Assembly (NCBI GenBank): GCA_030036975.1
Contig: JASHSE010000150.1
Span: forward strand, 1-5,929
From: Xanthobacteraceae bacterium
Lineage (GTDB): Bacteria; Pseudomonadota; Alphaproteobacteria; Rhizobiales; Xanthobacteraceae
Length of the DNA stretch: 5,929 nt
Direction of reading: 5' to 3'
Of the stretch, positions 1 through 5,924 are shown piece by piece. A program made the translations under genes and the position numbers. The first letter of the stretch is position 1, and each line of letters opens with the position of its first letter. A model generated the notes under the pieces. It was given only the letters and a program-made list of their open reading frames with translations, made no database searches and was not told the origin of the DNA.

Positions 1-282
1 TTCACCGCGAAGCTCGGCGCCACCGACGGCCATTCGTTCCGGCACCTCGCCGCAGTGATGACCGGCTCCACCCAGGACGACTACGCCAGCATGATGCTCG
101 CCGGCGGCCGCTCGGTCGAAGGCAACCGCAGCAAGTCGGGCCGGTTCGACAAGCCGGCCGGCGCCGTCGCCAAATCGCGGGCCAAGACAGGGAGCGCGCG
201 GAAGGCTGGCAAAGCGAAAGCCGGGTCCAAGCCAAAAACGCGCGCCAAAAAATACAAGATGTCCAAAAAGTCAAAAAAATAG
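1..282 (+). CDS. ligA: Protocatechuate 4,5-dioxygenase alpha (small) subunit LigA, 3' part only
   Basis: Only the last 93 codons are present; the reading frame is open to the left edge. LigA is the small subunit of the LigAB extradiol dioxygenase, which opens the protocatechuate ring between C4 and C5 in the cytoplasm. It caps the active site held by LigB. Visible residues 1-49 follow the C-terminal part of known LigA: a KLGATDGHSF stretch, then MTGSTQDDYASMM, then GGRSVEG. The classical Sphingobium protein ends about where residue 49 (Phe) lies. This one continues with a 44-residue tail (nt 148-279) holding 15 Lys, 3 Arg and a single acidic residue, probably disordered. The gene ends in an A7 run directly before TAG. 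ligB follows after 10 nt, so the two are surely cotranscribed. The family call rests on remembered LigA sequence plus the adjoining ligB. Confidence 0.9.
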   Translation, partial: FTAKLGATDGHSFRHLAAVMTGSTQDDYASMMLAGGRSVEGNRSKSGRFDKPAGAVAKSRAKTGSARKAGKAKAGSKPKTRAKKYKMSKKSKK

Positions 283-285
283 AGG
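281..285 (+). promoter_or_regulatory. Ribosome binding site of ligB
   Basis: AGAGG overlaps the last two bases of the ligA stop codon and lies 7 nt before the GTG at 293. It supports the GTG start of ligB and implies translation soon after ligA termination. Confidence 0.6.
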
Positions 286-292
286 TCGAAAC

Positions 293-1225
293 GTGGCCAG
301 AATCATCGCAGGGGTCGCTTCATCGCACGTGCCGGCGATCGGCGCGGCGATCGACAACAAGCAGACCGAAGAGCCGTACTGGAAGCGGGTATTTTCCGGC
401 TTCGAGATATCCAAGGAATGGATGCGGCAGACCAAGCCGGACGTCTGCATCGTGGTCTACAACGATCACGCCTCGGCTTTCTCGGTCGAGATCGTGCCGA
501 CTTTCGCGCTCGGCTGCGCCGCCGAGTTTCCGCCGGCCGACGAGGGCTGGGGGCCGCGGCCGGTGCCGGTGGTCGAGGGCCATCCCGAGCTCGCCTCCCA
601 CATCGCCCAGTCGGTGATCCTCGACGAGTTCGATATCACCGTGGTCAACAAGATGACGGTCGATCACGGCCTGACCGTGCCGATGAATTTGCTGTTCGGC
701 TCGCCCGCGCAATGGCCGTGCCCGGTCATTCCGCTCGCCGTCAACGTCGTGCTTTATCCGCCGCCGACCGGCCACCGCTGCTTCATGCTCGGCCGCGCCA
801 TCCGCAAGGCGGTCGAGTCGTATCCCGGCGATTTGCGCGTCGTCATCTTCGGCACCGGCGGCATGTCGCATCAGATTTCCGGACCGCGCGCCGGGCTGAT
901 CAACAGCAAGTTCGACAAGGCGTTCCTGGACAACCTGACCAAGGATCCGCAGAAGCTCGTCCGCATCCCGCACCTCGAATACATGCGCGAGGCCGGCGCC
1001 GAAGGCATCGAGATGGTGATGTGGCTGATCATGCGCGGCGCGCTCGACGACAAGGTCGACGAGGTCTACCGCTTCTACACCGTGCCGGCGTCGAATACCG
1101 CGGTCGGCCACATCATTCTGGAAAACCGCGGGCGCGGCGCCAAGCCGGCCGGCAAGCGCAAGGCCGCGTCGGCCAAGCTCAAGCGCGCTGCGGCGCGGGC
1201 CAAGGTAGAGCGGGTGCGCGGCTAA
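293..1225 (+). CDS. ligB: Protocatechuate 4,5-dioxygenase beta (catalytic) subunit LigB
   Basis: This is the catalytic subunit of the class III (LigB-type) extradiol dioxygenase. It binds non-haem Fe(II) and turns protocatechuate plus O2 into 4-carboxy-2-hydroxymuconate-6-semialdehyde. At 310 residues it is close to the roughly 300 of Sphingobium LigB and collinear with it. Key residues are intact: iron ligands His12 (in SSH), His59 (in YNDHASAF) and Glu240 (in EGIEMVMW), the catalytic base His193 (in GTGGMSHQ), and conserved His125 (in VDHG). Other landmarks are ADEGWGPRPVP near 82-92, GPRAGLIN near 197-204 and PASNTA near 265-270. The GTG start gives the typical N-terminus MARIIAGVASSH and has a good SD. 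The last 32 residues (279-310) form a Lys/Arg/Ala-rich tail with 13 basic residues that classical LigB lacks. Gallate dioxygenases are related, but a separate ligA and a following ligC favour protocatechuate as substrate. Confidence 0.95.
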   Translation: MARIIAGVASSHVPAIGAAIDNKQTEEPYWKRVFSGFEISKEWMRQTKPDVCIVVYNDHASAFSVEIVPTFALGCAAEFPPADEGWGPRPVPVVEGHPELASHIAQSVILDEFDITVVNKMTVDHGLTVPMNLLFGSPAQWPCPVIPLAVNVVLYPPPTGHRCFMLGRAIRKAVESYPGDLRVVIFGTGGMSHQISGPRAGLINSKFDKAFLDNLTKDPQKLVRIPHLEYMREAGAEGIEMVMWLIMRGALDDKVDEVYRFYTVPASNTAVGHIILENRGRGAKPAGKRKAASAKLKRAAARAKVERVRG

Positions 1226-1249
1226 GGCATGGACGATAATCGCTCGCTC

Positions 1250-1387
1250 TTCACCCTCCCCTGCAGGGGGAGGGTCGACGCCATCGCGAACGAAGTGAGC
1301 GAAGACGTCGGGGTGGGGTGATGCTCCGCGCGAGCCCCACCCCGGCTCGCTTCGCTCGCCGACCCTCCCCCTGCAGGGGAGGGTGAG
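1250..1387. repeat. Large palindromic intergenic repeat between ligB and ligC
   Basis: This element fills most of the 223-nt gap between ligB and ligC. Positions 1251-1277 and 1360-1386 are a perfect 27-bp inverted repeat. Each arm is itself almost palindromic around CCCCTGCAGGGG. Inside, 1286-1300 pairs with 1345-1359 at 13 of 15 positions, and 1309-1318 pairs perfectly with 1335-1344 around a 16-nt loop. Two 8-nt segments on the left side (1278-1285 and 1301-1308) have no partner. The whole can fold into one long hairpin or cruciform. I recognise the style as a dispersed repeat of Bradyrhizobium and relatives; copy number cannot be judged from one window. No coding capacity or transposase is seen. 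In ligABC mRNA it could slow transcription, block 3' exonucleases or lower ligC expression relative to ligAB; these roles are inference. Confidence 0.9.
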
Positions 1388-1435
1388 GAAAGAAAGTACC
1401 GCAGGACCGACATCAGTCACATCGCATTTGTTCTT

Positions 1436-1441
1436 GAGAGG
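1436..1441 (+). promoter_or_regulatory. Ribosome binding site of ligC, decides the start
   Basis: GAGAGG lies 7 nt before the ATG at 1449. It places the ligC start there rather than at the in-frame codon at 1383, which lies inside the palindromic repeat. I see no convincing promoter between the repeat and this site. Confidence 0.7.
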
Positions 1442-1448
1442 TTCGCCA

Positions 1449-2405
1449 ATGAAAATCTGCGTCGCCGGGCAGGGGGCTTTCGGGCAAAAACATCTGGATG
1501 CGCTCAAGCGCATTGCCGAGGTCGAGGTCACCTCGCTGGTCGGCGGCAATCAGGACTCGACCGCGCAGGTGGCGAAGAAATACGGCGTGCCGCATTATAC
1601 CGGCGACCTCTCCGAGGGCATCAAGCGCGCCGACGCGGTGATCTTGACGACGCCGACCAAGCTGCATTTCCGCCAGGGCGAGCAGGTGATGCGCGCCGGC
1701 AAGCACGTGCTGGTCGAGATTCCGGTCACCGATTCGGTCGAAGACGCCGAGGCGTTGGTGCGCATCGCCAAAGAGACCGGCGTCACCGCCATGGGCGGCC
1801 ACGTGCGGCGCTTCAATCCCAGCCATCAATACGTGCACAAAAAGATCGCCAAGGGCGAGCTGAAAATCCAGCAGATGGACGTGCAGACCTATTTCTTCCG
1901 GAGGAAGAACATCAACGCCGCCGGCAATGCGCGGAGCTGGACCGATCACCTGCTCTGGCACCATGCCGCGCACACCATCGACCTGTTTCAGTATCAGTGC
2001 GGCGAGAATATTTCCGACTGCTACGCGGTGCAGGGGCCGATCCATCCGCAGCTGCACATCGCCATGGACATGGGCATCGTGGCGAAAACGCCGTCGGGGG
2101 CGGTGCTCACCCTGTCGCTGTCGTTCAACAATGACGGACCGCTCGGCTCGTTCTTCCGCTACATCTGCGACAACGGCACGTTCAAGGCGTTCTACGACGA
2201 CCTGTCCGACGGCAAGGACAACAAGATCGACGTATCGAAGGTCGACGTGTCGATGGACGGCATCGAGCTGGAAGACCGCGAGTTCATCGCCGCCATCAAA
2301 CAAAAGCGCGAGCCGAACGCCAGCCTGGCGCAGCTGTTGCCCTGCATGCGCGTACTCGGTCGGCTGGAAAAGATCATCGACCCCGACCGCCACGCCCACG
2401 CGTAA
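1449..2405 (+). CDS. ligC: 4-carboxy-2-hydroxymuconate-6-semialdehyde dehydrogenase LigC
   Basis: This NAD(P)-dependent oxidoreductase oxidises the LigAB product, in its hemiacetal form, to 2-pyrone-4,6-dicarboxylate. It belongs to the Gfo/Idh/MocA family and has 318 residues, close to Sphingobium LigC. The N-terminal Rossmann fold begins MKICVAGQGAFG, with the glycine motif at Gly7, Gly9 and Gly12. AVILTTPT (63-70) and GKHVLVEIP (84-92) follow, with Glu-Ile-Pro where many relatives have Glu-Lys-Pro. The second domain is strongly LigC-like: RRFNPSHQ (120-127), QQMDVQTYFFRR (141-152), ARSWTDHLLWHHAAHTID (161-178, candidate catalytic His175 and Asp178), LSLSFNNDGPLG (222-233) and DVSMDGIELEDREF (266-279). 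The ATG with GAGAGG is preferred; the extension to 1383 would be read from repeat DNA and has no family counterpart. Probably the third gene of a ligABC operon, although the repeat upstream could uncouple it. Confidence 0.95.
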   Translation: MKICVAGQGAFGQKHLDALKRIAEVEVTSLVGGNQDSTAQVAKKYGVPHYTGDLSEGIKRADAVILTTPTKLHFRQGEQVMRAGKHVLVEIPVTDSVEDAEALVRIAKETGVTAMGGHVRRFNPSHQYVHKKIAKGELKIQQMDVQTYFFRRKNINAAGNARSWTDHLLWHHAAHTIDLFQYQCGENISDCYAVQGPIHPQLHIAMDMGIVAKTPSGAVLTLSLSFNNDGPLGSFFRYICDNGTFKAFYDDLSDGKDNKIDVSKVDVSMDGIELEDREFIAAIKQKREPNASLAQLLPCMRVLGRLEKIIDPDRHAHA

Positions 2406-2425
2406 CGCCTAGTCTTAGTCTAATT

Positions 2426-2468
2426 CCTCATCCTTCGAGGCTCGCTTCGCTCGCGCCTCAGGATGAGG
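2426..2468. terminator. Hairpin repeat between convergent ligC and livF, possible two-way terminator
   Basis: CCTCATCCT at 2426-2434 pairs with AGGATGAGG at 2460-2468. After a 2-nt bulge, GAGGC at 2437-2441 pairs with GCCTC at 2455-2459, giving a 14-bp stem with a 13-nt loop. It sits in the 79-nt gap between the stops of two converging operons, where a shared terminator is expected. There is no clear T tract on either side, so intrinsic termination is unproven. The CCTCATCCT...AGGATGAGG ends resemble a dispersed repeat I know from Bradyrhizobium-type genomes. Just before it, TAGTCT occurs twice in tandem at 2410-2421. Confidence 0.65.
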
Positions 2469-2484
2469 AGCGTGGCTGTGCCGG

Positions 2485-3231
2485 CTATTCAACGATCCCG
2501 ATCAGCTTCACCAGCCGGTCCGGGTCGGCGGCGAGTGGCGCGGAAGCGCCGTCGTAGACGATGCGGCCCTTGTCGAGGATCACGGTGCGCTCGGAAAAGG
2601 ACAGTGCGACGCGGCTGTTCTGTTCGACCAGCACGATCGAGAGCCCGCTGTCGGCGCGCAGCCGCTTGAGCACCGCGGTCAGCGTCTCGACCAGAACCGG
2701 CGCCAGGCCTTCGGTCGGCTCGTCCATCAACAGCACCGTCGGATTGGTCAACAACGCCCGCGCGATCGACAGCATCTGCTGCTCGCCGCCGGAAAGCTGA
2801 TTGCCCATATTGTCGAGCCGTTCGTTGAGGCGTGGGAACAATTCGAACACCCGCGCATGGGTCCAATGGCCCGGCCGTGCCGCGACCTCGAGATTTTCAC
2901 GCACCGACAGCGACGGAAAAATTTCACGCTCCTGCGGCACGAAGCCGATGCCGGCGAGCGCGCGGCGGAAGCTCGGCACGCCGTTGAGGCGATGGCCGTC
3001 GAGCAGCACTTCGCCGGCATGCAGCGTGGTGTGGCCCATCACGGTCGACAACAGCGTGGTCTTGCCGACGCCGTTGCGGCCGATCACGCTGATGCATTCG
3101 CCCGGCGCCAGCGCAAGGTCGATGTCCTCGAGCACGACGGTCTCGCCATAGCCGGCCGAGACGCCGCGCAGCTGCAGCGCAGCGGGCGTTGCGTCAGAAG
3201 ACGATGCGTCAGAAGACGATGCGTCAGGCAT
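2485..3231 (-). CDS. livF: LivF-type ATP-binding protein of a branched-chain-amino-acid-type ABC importer
   Basis: This is the second of two cytoplasmic ATPases driving a HAAT-family importer; it should pair with the LivG product below the LivHM membrane core. The protein has 248 residues, usual for LivF. Walker A is GRNGVGKTT (51-59), the Q-loop Gln is 100 in FVPQEREIF, the signature is LSGGEQQ (146-152) and Walker B is VLLMDEP (166-172). TEGLAP (173-178) and VEQN (202-205) are hallmarks of LivF; VEQN replaces the usual switch histidine in this family. The ATG at 3231 overlaps the livG stop by 8 nt (ATGCCTGA). An in-frame start at 3324 would run 93 nt further into livG and add an Arg-rich stretch unlike LivF. 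The first 16 or so residues contain a duplicated DASSS, so the N-terminus is longer than usual. Last gene of the livHMGF cluster. Substrate unknown; an aromatic acid is plausible given ligABC. Confidence 0.92.
   Translation of the reverse strand: MPDASSSDASSSDATPAALQLRGVSAGYGETVVLEDIDLALAPGECISVIGRNGVGKTTLLSTVMGHTTLHAGEVLLDGHRLNGVPSFRRALAGIGFVPQEREIFPSLSVRENLEVAARPGHWTHARVFELFPRLNERLDNMGNQLSGGEQQMLSIARALLTNPTVLLMDEPTEGLAPVLVETLTAVLKRLRADSGLSIVLVEQNSRVALSFSERTVILDKGRIVYDGASAPLAADPDRLVKLIGIVE
3191..3227. repeat. 15-bp in-frame tandem repeat at the livG/livF junction
   Basis: The unit GCGTCAGAAGACGAT occurs at 3191-3205 and 3206-3220, both identical, and its first 7 bases occur again at 3221-3227. 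On the minus strand it encodes DASSS twice, near residues 3-12 of LivF. The livG stop codon (3224-3226) lies in the partial third copy. The unit is a multiple of three, so copy-number change keeps the livF frame. Confidence 0.9.
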
Positions 3232-3991
3232 GGGCGGCTCGATAAGGCGCTTGGCCGAGATAGACGTCGCGCACCTGCGGGTTCGACTCGATCTCGCGCG
3301 GCGTGCCCTCGGCGAACAGCGCACCGCCGACCATCACGGTGACGCGCCTGGCGAACCGGAACACCACGTCCATGTCGTGTTCGATGATCAGCACGGCGAT
3401 ATCTTCCGGCAGCCGCTCGATGGCATCCAAAATGATGTGACTCTCGGCGCTGGGGACGCCAGCGGCCGGCTCGTCGAGCAGCAGCACTTTCGGCGACAGC
3501 GCAATCGTGATCGCGAGCTCGACCAGCCGCTGCCGGCCGTAAGGCAGTTCCGAGACGCGATGGCGCGCCGCCTCGGCGAGCTTGAGCGTCTGCAACAGGG
3601 CCATCGCCTCGTCGATAACGTCGGTGCGCTTGCCGGCCGGATAAAACATCGAGCGCGCCGCGCCGACGCGCTCGGCGACCGCGATGCAGACGTTCTCCAG
3701 CACCGAGAGCCCGCGGAACAGCCGGTTGATCTGGAAGGTGCGGGCGATGCCGAGCTTGACCCGCTCGGCTTGCGCCATGGCGGTGATGTCGCGGCCGGCC
3801 AAGAGCACGCGGCCCCGCGTCGGCGGCAACACGCCGGTGAGCAGATTGACGAACGTGGTCTTGCCGGCGCCGTTGGGGCCGATCAGTGCGTGGCGCGCAC
3901 CGGCGGCGAGCTTGAAGTCGATGTTCTGCACGGCGACGAGTGCGCCGAACCGGCGGCTCAGCGCCTGCGTCTCCAGCCGGATCTCGGTCAT
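3224..3991 (-). CDS. livG: LivG-type ATP-binding protein of a branched-chain-amino-acid-type ABC importer
   Basis: This is the first ATPase of the importer, 255 residues as usual for LivG. Walker A is GPNGAGKTT (38-46), then the LivG-typical GIARTFQINRLFRGLSVLEN (81-100) with Q-loop Gln87. The signature is LPYGRQR (149-155), a LivG form of the LSGGQ motif. Walker B is VLLLDEP (169-175), the D-loop region reads AAGVPSAES (176-184), and the switch histidine is His205 in IIEHDMDVV. The C-terminal segment EGTPREI...VRDVYLG is the normal end of LivG. The ATG at 3991 overlaps the livM TGA as ATGA, so translation is probably coupled; no strong separate SD is visible. The frame stays open upstream to 4630, but that part lies over livM and is a shadow. 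The end overlaps livF by 8 nt. Confidence 0.93.
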   Translation of the reverse strand: MTEIRLETQALSRRFGALVAVQNIDFKLAAGARHALIGPNGAGKTTFVNLLTGVLPPTRGRVLLAGRDITAMAQAERVKLGIARTFQINRLFRGLSVLENVCIAVAERVGAARSMFYPAGKRTDVIDEAMALLQTLKLAEAARHRVSELPYGRQRLVELAITIALSPKVLLLDEPAAGVPSAESHIILDAIERLPEDIAVLIIEHDMDVVFRFARRVTVMVGGALFAEGTPREIESNPQVRDVYLGQAPYRAAHA

Positions 3992-5052
3992 GGCGCCGTA
4001 TGCCCGCCGCGCCAGCGTTGCGATAGCTTGCCGCCGTAGCGCCGCCATAGCACCTCGCCGAGGCCCAAAATGCCGCCGCGGGCGAACAGCGCGATCAGGA
4101 CCAGGAGCAGCCCGAGGCCGAGCTGCCAGGCGGTCGGATAGATCTGGGCGAGAAAATGCTCCAGCGCCAAGTAGATGACGGCGCCGACGAACGCGCCATA
4201 GAGCCGGCCGTAACCGCCGAGAATGAGCACGATCAAGACGGTCGCGGCGCGATCGAGGCCGAGCGCGCTCAAATTGACGTAGGCGTTGGTCTGCGCCCAC
4301 AGGCCGCCGGCGATGCCGGCGAGCGCCGCCGAGATGGTGTAGCAGACCAGCACGCGCCACCGCACCGGCGATCCGATCGCGTGCATGCGCAGAATGTTCT
4401 CGCGGATGCCGGTCAGGCTCTGACCGAACGCTGAATAGACCAGGGTGCGTACGAATACGAAGCAGACAAAGAGAACGCCGAGCGCGAACAGATATTGCGT
4501 GTCGGCATAAAGCGGATTGAATTCGAACACGCCGAACACGGCGGCAATCGGCAGGCTGGGCAACCCGTCGAAGCCGCCCGTATAGGCGTGCCCCATATTG
4601 GCCGCCTGTTCGAGCAGCGCCATGGTGCACAGCGTGAGCATGAGCAGCGTGAGGCCGGCGGTGCGCAGCAGCACCAGGCCGGAGAGGAAGCCGATCAGTG
4701 CCGCCGCCAGCGCCGCAAGCAGAAGGGCGGTGATCGGCTCGGTCCAGACGTTATAGGAGGCGAGCATTCCGACGGTGTAGGCGCCGGTGCCGAAGAACGC
4801 CGCATGGCCGAGCGTGATGATGCCCGCGTAACCGAGCGCCAGATCGAGAGACAACGCAAAGAGGATCGTGACAACCAGATCACAGCCGAAGCTGAGATAA
4901 TCGGGAAAGGCAAAATAGAAAGCGATGCCGGCGAGCCAGGGTAGCGCCTCCCACCAGCGCAGGCGGTGGCGGCGCATGAGCGCCCGCGCCGCCGAATTCC
5001 CGATCCGCGCGGCCGCGGCCGCGCCGCCCGCCGCAGACGCCGCCACGCTCAC
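3988..5052 (-). CDS. livM: LivM-type permease of a branched-chain-amino-acid-type ABC importer
   Basis: This is an inner-membrane permease that forms the channel with LivH. Hydrophobic segments are seen near residues 36-50, 58-75, 80-98, 108-129, 131-148, 186-204, 236-252, 268-280, 284-302 and 309-324. Family motifs are LGYAGIITLGHAAFFGTGAY (73-92), GGFDGLPSLP (159-168), the cytoplasmic coupling loop around GIRENILRMHAIG (215-227), and a late GGYGRLYGAFVGA (279-291). The GTG at 5052 is preferred: it overlaps the livH stop as GTGA and has AAGGA 7 nt upstream, giving 354 residues with an Ala-rich cytoplasmic lead. The next good candidate, ATG at 4977, would give 329 residues but has no clear SD. 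Open frame above 5052 lies over livH and is a shadow. The stop overlaps the livG start by 4 nt. Confidence 0.9.
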   Translation of the reverse strand: MSVAASAAGGAAAAARIGNSAARALMRRHRLRWWEALPWLAGIAFYFAFPDYLSFGCDLVVTILFALSLDLALGYAGIITLGHAAFFGTGAYTVGMLASYNVWTEPITALLLAALAAALIGFLSGLVLLRTAGLTLLMLTLCTMALLEQAANMGHAYTGGFDGLPSLPIAAVFGVFEFNPLYADTQYLFALGVLFVCFVFVRTLVYSAFGQSLTGIRENILRMHAIGSPVRWRVLVCYTISAALAGIAGGLWAQTNAYVNLSALGLDRAATVLIVLILGGYGRLYGAFVGAVIYLALEHFLAQIYPTAWQLGLGLLLVLIALFARGGILGLGEVLWRRYGGKLSQRWRGGHTAP

Positions 5053-5924
5053 TGCTCTTTCCTTCCGGACAGGCCGCGCGGGCGCGCCAGCAGCATCAGA
5101 ATGGTCAGCGCATAGATGAAGATCGTGCCGCCCTTCGGCAAATACAGCGTCAGCGCGAAGTTGAGCACGCCGAGGATGAGGGCGGCGTAGTAGACGCCGA
5201 TGACGCTGCCAAGCCCGCCGACCGAAACCACGATCAGGAAATAGACCAAGTACTCGAGTGGATACTGTGGATCGAGGCCGAGAAATTCGGCGCCGAGGCC
5301 GCCGCCGAGTCCCGCCATGCCGCTGCCGAACGCGAAGGTGATGGTGAACAGCCGGTCGACGTCGATGCCGAGCGATTCGGCCATGCGCCGATTGTCGACG
5401 GTGGCGCGGATCTGGCCGCCGATCCGCGTCCGCTCGAAAGTGAGCCAAATCCCGAGCGCAATGAGAAAGCCGATCACGATCAGGAAGATGCTGTAAGTAC
5501 GATACGCAATGAACCCAAGATTAAGCTGGCCGCTCAGCGCCGCCGGTAACTGCAAGGTCTGGTGTTCTGGCCCGATCACAATGGTAATGCCGGCGATGAA
5601 AATGAAGATCAGCCCGATCGTGAACAGGACCTGATCGAGTTCGCCGGCGCGGTAGAGCCGCCGGTAGAGGAAGCGTTCGAGCACCACACTGAGCGCGGCG
5701 GTGCCGAAAAAGCCCAGCGCCAACGCGGCGGCAAAGCCATATTGCGCGCGGTTCATCGCCAGCACGATGAGGTAGCCGCCGAACATCGCAAAGGCGCCAT
5801 GGGCGAGGTTGACGAACCCCATCAGTCCCATGGTGACCGACAGCCCCACCGAGACGATGAACAGCACAGTCCCCGCGGCCAATCCGCCTAAGACGATCCC
5901 GGCGATATCGGCGACGGCATTCAC
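5049..5924 (-). CDS. livH: LivH-type permease of a branched-chain-amino-acid-type ABC importer
   Basis: This is the other inner-membrane permease, 291 residues as usual for LivH. The N-terminal hydrophobic segment leads into the family signature GLMGFVNLAHGAFAMFGGYL (33-52). Further hydrophobic segments lie near 63-83, 98-118, 144-162, 192-211, 225-238, 240-261 and 267-280. The coupling loop is seen as GGQIRATVDNRRMAESLGID (169-188), and GGLGSVIGVYYAALILG (236-252) is the typical late segment. The GTG at 5924 gives a normal LivH N-terminus, but only 5 nt of sequence lie beyond it, so its SD cannot be seen and a start beyond the window remains possible. It is the first visible gene of the livHMGF cluster. 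A periplasmic binding protein gene commonly lies beside such clusters and would be expected outside this window. Confidence 0.9.
   Translation of the reverse strand: MNAVADIAGIVLGGLAAGTVLFIVSVGLSVTMGLMGFVNLAHGAFAMFGGYLIVLAMNRAQYGFAAALALGFFGTAALSVVLERFLYRRLYRAGELDQVLFTIGLIFIFIAGITIVIGPEHQTLQLPAALSGQLNLGFIAYRTYSIFLIVIGFLIALGIWLTFERTRIGGQIRATVDNRRMAESLGIDVDRLFTITFAFGSGMAGLGGGLGAEFLGLDPQYPLEYLVYFLIVVSVGGLGSVIGVYYAALILGVLNFALTLYLPKGGTIFIYALTILMLLARPRGLSGRKEQ
5060..5064 (-). promoter_or_regulatory. Ribosome binding site of livM, decides the start
   Basis: On the minus strand AAGGA lies inside the last codons of livH, 7 nt before the GTG at 5052. It favours this GTG over the downstream ATG at 4977, whose upstream sequence is GC-rich without a purine-rich SD. 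Confidence 0.6.

Noticed and set aside
1383..1448. Possible 22-residue N-terminal extension of LigC
   Set aside because: The start lies inside the palindromic repeat, has no good SD, and LigC homologues begin at the Met encoded at 1449, which has GAGAGG before it.
1226..1448. CRISPR array, tRNA or small RNA in the ligB/ligC gap
   Set aside because: There are no regularly spaced direct repeats and no cloverleaf; the gap is explained by one inverted-repeat element plus the ligC leader.
320..1549. Open minus-strand frame of 409 codons opposite ligB and across the palindrome
   Set aside because: It is antisense to a clearly real ligB, runs through repeat DNA, and its Arg/Asp/His/Val-rich product is typical of a shadow frame in GC-rich coding DNA.
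1716..1724. LigC has Glu-Ile-Pro where Gfo/Idh/MocA enzymes usually have Glu-Lys-Pro
   Set aside because: As I recall, Sphingobium LigC has the same form, so it looks like a subfamily trait rather than a lost catalytic residue.
1413..2399. Open minus-strand frame of 328 codons opposite ligC
   Set aside because: It mirrors ligC almost end to end and resembles no known family; GC-rich codon bias explains the lack of stops.
2620..2628. LivF has VEQN where most ABC ATPases have a switch-region histidine
   Set aside because: This substitution is characteristic of the LivF family, so it is not a defect here.
3232..3324. Possible longer LivF start at 3324
   Set aside because: It would overlap livG by about 100 nt and add an Arg-rich leader not found in LivF; the ATG at 3231 fits the operon overlap pattern.
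3527..3547. LivG signature reads LPYGRQR instead of LSGGQ
   Set aside because: LivG proteins commonly have a YG-type signature, and Walker A, Walker B, Q-loop and switch His are all intact.
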